Source: Alphaproteobacteria bacterium
GTDB lineage: Bacteria > Pseudomonadota > Alphaproteobacteria > CAAHEQ01 > UBA3637
Direction of reading: 5' to 3'
Length of the DNA: 32,786 nt
Assembly (NCBI GenBank): GCA_015062395.1
Contig: SUUS01000013.1
Coordinates: forward strand, 1 to 32,786
This document shows positions 31,248 to 32,786 of this stretch, piece after piece. The translations under genes and the position numbers were made by a program. A model generated the notes under the pieces. It worked only from the letters and a program-made list of their open reading frames with translations, was not told the DNA's origin and ran no database searches. Each line of letters begins with the position of its first letter. Position 1 is the first letter of the stretch.

Positions 31248-31850
31248 ATGTTTGAACTTTTAAAACTACCGTACAGTCAAAAAGCACTGGAACCATATAT
31301 TTCACAATCGACGTTATTTTACCATTATGAAAAACATCATGCAACATACTTAAACAACTTAAATCAATTAATCAAAGGAACAGACTTTGAAAATTTTTCA
31401 CTAGAAGACATAATCTTAAAAACCAAAGATAATCCTGATTTTACATCTATTTACAACAATGCTGCTCAAGTATGGAATCATGACTTTTATTGGAAAAGTT
31501 TATCAGAAACAGCAAATGCCGACAATAAAATACCAAAAGGAAACTTTAAAGATTTAGTTATTAAAAGTTTTGGTTCGGAAGAAAATTTAAAAGCAGAACT
31601 AAAAAAAGCTGCTCTGGGTCAATTTGGCAGTGGATGGGTTTGGTTAGTTTTTGAAAACAATCAACTAAAAATAATTAAAACATCTAATGCGATTAATCCA
31701 TTAGGACAAGCTCAAGCACTTTTAACAATAGATGTTTGGGAGCACGCATATTACCTTGATTATCAAAACAAACGCGCAGAATATGTTGAAAACATACTTA
31801 ATCACATCATTAATTGGAATTTTGCTATTCAAAACTTAAATAATTTTTAA
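31248..31850 (+). CDS. sodB: Iron superoxide dismutase
   Basis: The 200-residue enzyme converts superoxide to O2 and H2O2. Metal ligands are visible: H26 in YHYEKHHATY, H78 in VWNHDFYW, and D162 and H166 in DVWEHAYYLDY. NAAQVWNHDF carries the Gln typical of iron rather than manganese forms, and GQFGSGWVWL is conserved. AGGAGG precedes the ATG. It fits a cell that normally lives at low oxygen. No clear promoter or terminator is visible around it; the repeats at 31870 begin 19 bases after the stop. Confidence 0.96.
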   Translation: MFELLKLPYSQKALEPYISQSTLFYHYEKHHATYLNNLNQLIKGTDFENFSLEDIILKTKDNPDFTSIYNNAAQVWNHDFYWKSLSETANADNKIPKGNFKDLVIKSFGSEENLKAELKKAALGQFGSGWVWLVFENNQLKIIKTSNAINPLGQAQALLTIDVWEHAYYLDYQNKRAEYVENILNHIINWNFAIQNLNNF

Positions 31851-31869
31851 ATTAATGTTTTCTACACTT

Positions 31870-31906
31870 CAAGAGATTCTTCGGGCTGACGCCCTTCAGA
31901 ATGACG
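31870..31906 (+). repeat. Palindromic interspersed repeat, copy 1
   Basis: Begins CAAGAGATTCTTCGGGCT, ends TTCAGAATGACG, with an inner GGGC/GCCC hairpin. It is 37 bases, one base different from copy 2. The sequence resembles the GTCATTCTGA...GAATCTC type of interspersed repeat found in many bacterial genomes. Confidence 0.8.
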
Positions 31907-31920
31907 AACGACACATACCC

Positions 31921-31953
31921 CGTCATCCTGAACGGATGTGAAGGATCTCATGA
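31921..31953 (-). repeat. Palindromic interspersed repeat, inverted divergent copy
   Basis: CGTCATCCTGAACGGATGTG and AAGGATCTCATGA match the reverse complement of copy 1 with several changes in the centre. Confidence 0.7.
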
Positions 31954-31981
31954 ATTGTGGTACGACGTGGGTACAAAACCT

Positions 31982-32018
31982 CAAGAGATTCTTCGGGCTG
32001 GCGCCCTTCAGAATGACG
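31982..32018 (+). repeat. Palindromic interspersed repeat, copy 2
   Basis: A 37-base direct copy of the unit at 31870; a single A to G change in the loop (CTGGCGCCC). Confidence 0.8.
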
Positions 32019-32040
32019 TTCTGTTCGTCCCACACTTGAT

Positions 32041-32069
32041 GAGATATTTCGCATTCACTCAATATGACG
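32041..32069 (+). repeat. Degenerate interspersed repeat copy
   Basis: GAGATATTTCGCATTCACTC followed by AATATGACG keeps the ends of the unit (GAGAT, TTTCG, ATGACG) but lost the inner hairpin. Confidence 0.4.
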
Positions 32070-32110
32070 TGATAAAAAAAAGATAAAAATCCTATGTCCA
32101 AAAAACGTTC

Positions 32111-32139
32111 TTGACTAAAGATTTTGATTCGTTTAAAAT
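32111..32139 (+). promoter_or_regulatory. Predicted promoter of the prepilin-like gene
   Basis: TTGACT (32111-32116) and TAAAAT (32134-32139) are 17 bases apart, 44 bases before the ATG at 32184, with AAAGGAAG as ribosome binding site between. Confidence 0.7.
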
Positions 32140-32183
32140 GAGGGAAATTTAACAAGTTTTTTTATAGAAAGGAAGTATTTAAT

Positions 32184-32786
32184 ATGTCCATTAATTTATT
32201 CAAATTTACCCCCCCCCCCCGAATTTTCAAGTAAATTCAATGACTTACAGGACATTCCTGATTTAAACCCTGTTTCTAATTCCAATTTTCAATCCAATTT
32301 TTCTTCTATTTCTCGCCATTCTCAATTCGGTCGTTCGATGATTGAAATGTTGGGCGTGTTGGCTGTAATTGGTGTTTTAAGCATTGGTGCTGTTTTGGGT
32401 ATCAGATATGTCTTGGACAAACTGTCTGCTAATTTGGTTTATAAAGAAGCTGCTTCTCAAGCTGCCGAAATTCTGAATAAAAAAGTCATATACACAACCG
32501 AAGCAAATGGGTTAGAAATTGCTTATGCTTATTCTTCTAAATACATTCATTCCAGAGAATTTAAAACTTCTTCCAGAGATACGATTTTGTTGTTCGCAAA
32601 CAATTTATCTGCTGGCGTTTGTAATAAATTAATCACTGAAGAAGAAGGCAATGTTTTTACTCGTATTTATCCAAAAGATAGCACTTCATGCCAAGATACA
32701 AATACCGTTGTTTTTCAAATCAACGTAGGAAAAAAACGGACGCCAAATATACCAAATCCGCTTCCGACAGAAGAATGTACTGAAAA
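32184..32786 (+). CDS. Prepilin-like protein, out of frame at a poly-C tract, runs off the window
   Basis: The ATG at 32184 opens MSINLFKFTPPPRIFK and then stops at 32232-32234, because the 12-C tract (32209-32220) is one base too long, or two too short, for the main frame. From 32221 a frame without stops runs 188 codons to the window end. It contains FGRSMIEMLGVLAVIGVLSI: a prepilin-type Gly (32329-32331), Glu at +5 and a hydrophobic helix, as in type IV pilin and pseudopilin N-termini. The rest is Ser/Asn-rich with two Cys in a likely disulphide (GVCNK, TSCQD). The leader before the Gly would be about 50 residues, long for a prepilin. No other start with a binding site exists in the second frame. 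Tracts of 11 or 14 C would fuse the frames. The gene is also incomplete at its 3' end. Confidence 0.8.
32209..32220 (+). repeat. Homopolymeric C12 tract near gene start
   Basis: Twelve consecutive C in a roughly 35% GC genome, eight codons after the ATG of the prepilin-like gene. No other G or C run of similar length occurs in the window. Such tracts are typical sites of slipped-strand mispairing. Confidence 0.95.

Noticed and set aside
31862-32155. 97-residue minus-strand frame and a 61-residue plus-strand frame between sodB and the prepilin gene
   Set aside because: Both are translations of the interspersed repeats, without binding sites or recognisable protein character.

Overview
The window (about 35% GC by eye) looks like a chromosomal piece of an AT-rich, host- or gut-associated alphaproteobacterium with an anaerobic or microaerobic life. 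Alphaproteobacterial signs are a DksA lacking the zinc-finger cysteines, an RNase E/G gene followed by yacG, a FYDLN-acid (TIGR02300) gene beside cmk-rpsA, and an initiator tRNA of alphaproteobacterial type. An [FeFe]-hydrogenase, an iron superoxide dismutase and a bacteriohemerythrin point to low-oxygen living. The organism assignment is inference.

Layout. 1-4606: dksA, RNase E/G and yacG overlap; rplY, pth, ychF and a bacteriohemerythrin gene follow. 4659-8513 (minus): monomeric [FeFe]-hydrogenase, two small unknown genes, then a P-loop kinase, YqgE/AlgH and TIGR02300 overlapping end to end. 8651-11143: cmk-rpsA. 11198-11445: its own promoter, a folded leader RNA with competing pairings and a terminator, all in front of a small membrane protein. 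11896-15318 (minus): fabD-fabG-acpP-fabF, with tandem promoters before acpP. 15434-20274: a four-gene operon with a kinase-fold protein of unknown role, an unusual PHP-GH77 fusion, an HldE-type nucleotidyltransferase and a GmhB-like phosphatase. 20280-21757 (minus): an AbiE-type toxin-antitoxin pair. 21858-22983: small membrane protein plus SPFH protein. 23061-23138: tRNA-fMet. 23221-26772: RNase AM-like PHP protein, fabI, YgiW-like OB protein, GNAT acetyltransferase and a membrane protein with a peptidoglycan-binding domain. 26893-28356: a protein built on 81-bp tandem repeats. 28438-30928: Hpt, OmpR-type regulator and EnvZ-type kinase. 31045-31129: tRNA-Leu(GAG). 31248-31850: sodB. 31870-32069: palindromic interspersed repeats. 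32111 to the end: a prepilin-like gene with a 12-C tract near its start.

The items most worth a second look are: (1) the C12 tract, which puts the prepilin gene out of frame here and looks like a phase-variation switch; (2) the PHP-GH77 fusion and its operon, which I do not recognise as a described pathway; (3) the structured leader at 11234-11422, whose strand TAGGCGGATGT can pair perfectly with two alternative partners, as in a riboswitch or attenuator. Smaller oddities are an extra base in the T stem of tRNA-fMet, an AbiEi-like antitoxin without its DNA-binding domain, and a tandem-repeat protein with a two-unit higher-order pattern.

Most promoters were found by eye as -35/-10 pairs with 16-18 base spacing. 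Functions come from recognised motifs; no database search was run.
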